Origin: Vairimorpha apis BRL 01
Taxonomy: Eukaryota; Microsporidia; Nosematidae
NCBI GenBank assembly: GCA_000447185.1
Contig: KE646936.1
Span: 1 to 11,600 of the forward strand
DNA length: 11,600 nucleotides
Direction of reading: 5' to 3'
Below are positions 8,643 through 11,600 of this stretch, piece by piece; position 1 is the first letter of the stretch, and the number at the start of each line of letters is the position of its first letter. Under the pieces are notes generated by a model. It searched no databases. It worked only from the letters and a program-made list of their open reading frames with translations, and was not told the DNA's origin. Position numbers and translations under genes: made by a program.

Positions 8643-9936
8643 ATGTCAAAAAAAAATATTCAAGAAAAAATAAAATTGGAAAAAAAATTAGAAAAAAAAG
8701 CTCAAATAGATGCATTAATATATGAATCAATATATGCTGATGAATCTGGATATATAGATACTGATAAAAATGAAAAAACGTATAAGTTGACTCAAGAATA
8801 TATAAAACGTAATGTTAGTCGGAAAGTTGCAGATATGTGTTTTAATTTAACTTTACCAAATGGTCCTTTTTTTTGCAAATATTCTAAAAATAGTCGATTT
8901 TTGAATATTTTTAATAGAAATGGATTTTTTTCTTCGATGGATACGGTAAGAAACAAAGTATTTTTTAGAAGAAAATATAAAAGACAAAATTTATGATGCA
9001 ATTTATTTACATAATGAAGATTTTATAGCTTTGGCACAAGAAAAAAATGTTTTCATTTACAATAAACAAGGAGTTGAAATACATGCAGTTGGTGAAAATA
9101 ATAATGTAAAAAATTAGAATATTTGCCATATCATTTTTTATTGGTATCTGCTTCTTCTGATGGTTTTTTGAAGTATCAAGATACTACTAATGGGAAAATA
9201 GTTTCTAGCATATATATAAAGGATAAAAACATTATAAAACTAAATCAAAATAGTTCTACAGCTATTATTTATACAGGACATAGTAACGGTGTTGTTTCAT
9301 TGTGGTCTCCTAATTCTAAAAATTATATTTCTAAGGTTTTATGTCATGCTACTTCTGTTTTAAATTTAGAAATAGACAGAGCAGGTAGATATATGTACAC
9401 AACAGGTATAGATCAATATACAAAAGTTTGGGACATAAGAAATACATATAAACCAGTTAATAATATAAAAAATAAGAAAACATTTAATACAACTGCATTG
9501 AGTCAAAAATCAATGTTTGCTGCTGCAAATGGCGATAAAATACGTGTTTATAAAAATTTAAGTATGTCAAATGCAAAAGATTTATTATATTTAGAACATA
9601 GAGAAATGGGCAGTCCTATCTCAAGTTTGAATTTTAAGAATTTTGAAGATATTTTAACAGTTGGTCATTTAAATGGAATATCTAATTTAATTATACCTGG
9701 AAGTGGCGACCCTACATATGATACACTTGAAAATTCACCATTTTTGAACTAAAAAACAAAAACAAGAAAAAGAAGTTAAAATGTTACTAGATAAAATACC
9801 GTATACTTTTATCGGTAAAAATATTTTAGTTCTTAATGAAAATACAAAAGAAAAAGATGAATTGCGTGTAAAGAAAGAATTAAATGTGGAAAAAGACAAT
9901 CTTAGAAATGTATTGTCTAAATATTTAAAAAAATAG
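8643..9936 (+). CDS. UTP7: UTP7/BING4 (WDR46) SSU-processome WD40 protein, interrupted by frameshifts
   Basis: UTP7 is a nucleolar WD40 protein of the small-subunit processome, needed for early 18S rRNA processing. The parts line up as one protein of about 431 aa (yeast 554). The first is a Lys/Glu-rich start, TYKLTQEYI, and the GPFFCKYSKNSRF segment (8643 to about 8960). The second (about 8968-9113) contains LHNEDFIALAQEKNVFIYN and KQGVEIH. The third (9114-9745) contains LEYLPYHFLLVSASSDG, LKYQDT, GHSNGVVSLWSP, LCHATSVLNLEIDRAGRYM and IPGSGDPTYDTLENSPF. The last (about 9757-9936) is the BING4-type tail KQKQEKEVKMLLDKIP. Breaks: near 8954-8966 (T6 run; net one extra or two missing bases), at A6 9108-9113 (one missing), at T5 9741-9745 (one missing) and A6 9751-9756 (one missing). 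An A9 run at 8648-8656 close to the start appears in frame. LEYLPYHFLLV and the C-terminal tail are close to diagnostic for this family. Confidence 0.92.
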
Positions 9937-10081
9937 AAAAATTATTTAAATTTTTGATTGTTTTGTTTTATTAATTTATTTATTTTGTAAGAATAAACGA
10001 TATAGAATTTTAATTGTATCGATTAAAATATACTTATAATAAATATAAAATTTATATGCTTTAATTTTAAAATATTTCAAT

Positions 10082-10090
10082 TACCCTTTA
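10082..10090 (+). promoter_or_regulatory. CCC-type start-proximal motif of PFS2
   Basis: TACCCTTTA is followed directly by ATG at 10091, with CCC at 10084-10086 and 4 bases to the start. It is the same form as before ProRS and MUS81 and supports the chosen start. Confidence 0.7.
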
Positions 10091-11259
10091 ATGAATATAA
10101 AAGACATTGTTAATGTTAGATTTGAAAATCCTAAATTTAAATTTGATGGAAAAAGAATGAGAGTTTTACAAGAACGGAAAGTAGTTGATTGGAGTTCAGC
10201 TATTATTTTACAAATGAAAGTACGAAATTTAGACGAAATTCACATTAATCCTCAACATACTTCTAACACACAAATAATAAATTTGAAATCACCTAATCAA
10301 TGCTATAATGATTTATCTTATTGTATTACTTCTAAATTTGAACATTTGAGTATGAATAAAATACGATCACCTGTTCATATAGTACGATGGACACCAGACG
10401 GAAGAAGATGTATGAGTGGAACAGCAACAGGAGAATTTTCTTTGTGGAATGGATATGGATATAATTTTGAGACTATATTACAAGCACATGAGTCAAGTGT
10501 TAGAACAATGTGTTGGTCTCATTCTGGAAACTTTCTTGTTTCAGCTGATAATACTGGAATTGTAAAGTACTGGCATCCTTCTATGAACAATATACAAGTT
10601 TTCAAAGGACATGACGAACCAATTCGTGATATAAGTTTTTCATATAACGATTCAAAATTTTGTACTGCTAGTGATGATTCCACAATAAAAATTTAGGGAT
10701 TCAAATGATTCACGATGTGAATCTACTTTATTAGGTCACAATTGGGATGTTAGATCTGCTCAATGGCATCAATATCAAAGTTTAATTGCAAGTGCAGGCA
10801 AAGATAATTTAATTAAATTTTGGGATCCTAGAGCAAGTGAAGAATTGTATACTCTTCATTCACATAAAAGCACTTTATTGGCTTTGAAATGGTCTTTAGA
10901 AGGTCAATATCTTTTGACTGGAGGAAAAGATCAAATAGTTAGAATATTTGATATAAGAAGTATGAAAGAAGCTTTTGCTCATAAAGATCATAAAAAAGAA
11001 ATTAACATCACTTTGTGTACATCCTATCATACCTGATTATTTTGTTAGTGGTTGCGGTGATGGAACAATGTATCATTGGCAAATGTTTAATGAGGTTCCA
11101 TTGGAAACAGTAACAAACGGACATGAATATACAATATGGTCTATGGAATTTCATCCAGTTGGTCATGCATTAGCAAGTGGTTCTATGGATAATACTGTAC
11201 GTTTTTGGATTCGTCCACGACCGGATGAAATTCATAATGAAAAAAAAGAAGAATTGTAA
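10091..11259 (+). CDS. PFS2: PFS2/WDR33 polyadenylation factor WD40 protein, two frame breaks
   Basis: PFS2 (WDR33 in animals) is a nuclear WD40 subunit of the cleavage and polyadenylation factor. In the animal complex it helps read AATAAA. The bridged length is 388 aa (yeast 465). The N-terminal family block is clear: GKRMRVLQERKVVDW, the HIVRWTPDGRRCMSGTATGEF segment and LWNGYGYNFETILQAHESSVR. WD40 repeats follow: YNFETILQAH...KYW, VFKGHDEPIRD...IKI, LLGHNWDVRSAQW...KFWDP, LHSHKSTLLALKW...RIFDIRS, HKDHKKEI...HW and NGHEYTIWSMEF...FWIRPRP. Break one is at 10694-10698: removing A10695 changes the TAG into TGG and restores the expected IWD end of a repeat. Break two is at 11004-11005: removing one A restores KKEITSLCVHP. 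Both are net extra bases, opposite to most breaks in this window. Every repeat is otherwise well kept. AATAAA pairs follow at 11295-11304. Confidence 0.94.
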
Positions 11260-11600
11260 TTATTCTTGAATTTATAAATTGTTGCATTTTTTTAAATAAA
11301 TAAAATTAATTAAAAATTTTAAAATTGCTTATATTATTTATAAAAAATTATTAAAATAAGATTAAAAAATAATATTTGATAAATACCGTATATATAAATT
11401 TTAAAGACTTTGTATCATTCTTCCATTTCGTATTACATTTTATGTTTTTTCTTCTATTTGTCACTTCCTTTTGAATTTTTTTATTATTTTATCTAACATC
11501 TATTTAAAATAATTTTATGTTTTCCAATAAAAAATTACAAAATTAAATGTTAAAGTTAGATTTTTTAAATCTTAACATATTTTAAAAATAAAAATGTCTA
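11260..11600. other. AT-rich 3' flank of PFS2
   Basis: Two overlapping AATAAA hexamers (11295-11300 and 11299-11304) are plausible polyadenylation signals for PFS2, about 36 bp after its stop. From about 11400 to 11520 the plus strand is pyrimidine-rich. I find no protein-like frame longer than a few codons and no RNA gene. A neighbouring gene may begin beyond 11600. Confidence 0.6.

Noticed and set aside
8792..9001. Minus-strand 69-codon frame opposite UTP7
   Set aside because: It lies on the reverse of conserved UTP7 sequence and looks like no protein family.

Overview
The window looks like nuclear DNA from a microsporidian, that is, a very AT-rich, intron-poor, fungus-related intracellular parasite. 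Three things suggest this. The proteins are eukaryotic but shortened (ProRS 500 aa; MUS81, TSR1, UTP7 and PFS2 all well below yeast length). There are no recognisable introns. Most start codons sit a few bases downstream of a CCC-type motif (TACCCT or CCG variants), a start-proximal signal reported across microsporidian genomes. The genus cannot be told from the sequence alone.

Layout: 1-542 is AT-rich spacer. Prolyl-tRNA synthetase (543-2045, +) is followed after 39 bp by the structure-selective nuclease subunit MUS81 (2085-3519, +). MUS81 converges on TSR1, a 40S ribosome biogenesis factor (3524-5130, -), with 4 bp between their stop codons. A 1.17 kb gene-free, AT-rich gap follows (5131-6300). 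Next come the casein kinase 2 catalytic subunit (6301-7247, +), a second ~1 kb gap holding a GC-richer, hairpin-rich island (about 8018-8145), a 72-aa ubiquitin-like protein (8241-8459, +), the SSU-processome WD40 protein UTP7/BING4 (8643-9936, +), the polyadenylation factor WD40 protein PFS2/WDR33 (10091-11259, +), and AT-rich tail.

The genes are housekeeping: tRNA charging, recombination and repair, 18S rRNA and 40S maturation (UTP7, TSR1, and CK2, which in yeast joins the UTP-C subcomplex), and mRNA 3' end formation. I see no transposon, tRNA, rRNA, CRISPR array or accessory system.

The most striking property is that five of the seven genes are interrupted although their protein sequence is well conserved on both sides of each break. 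I count about a dozen frame breaks, one in-frame TAA (TSR1), one in-frame TGA (CK2) and one GTG where ATG is expected (CK2). Eight frame breaks fit a single missing base inside an A or T run of 5-8. Four have the opposite net sign. Uncorrected assembly error is the plainest explanation. Transcriptional or ribosomal slippage on A-runs, or real decay, are alternatives that reads and RNA could separate. ProRS, which contains an in-frame A8 run, and the ubiquitin-like gene are intact.
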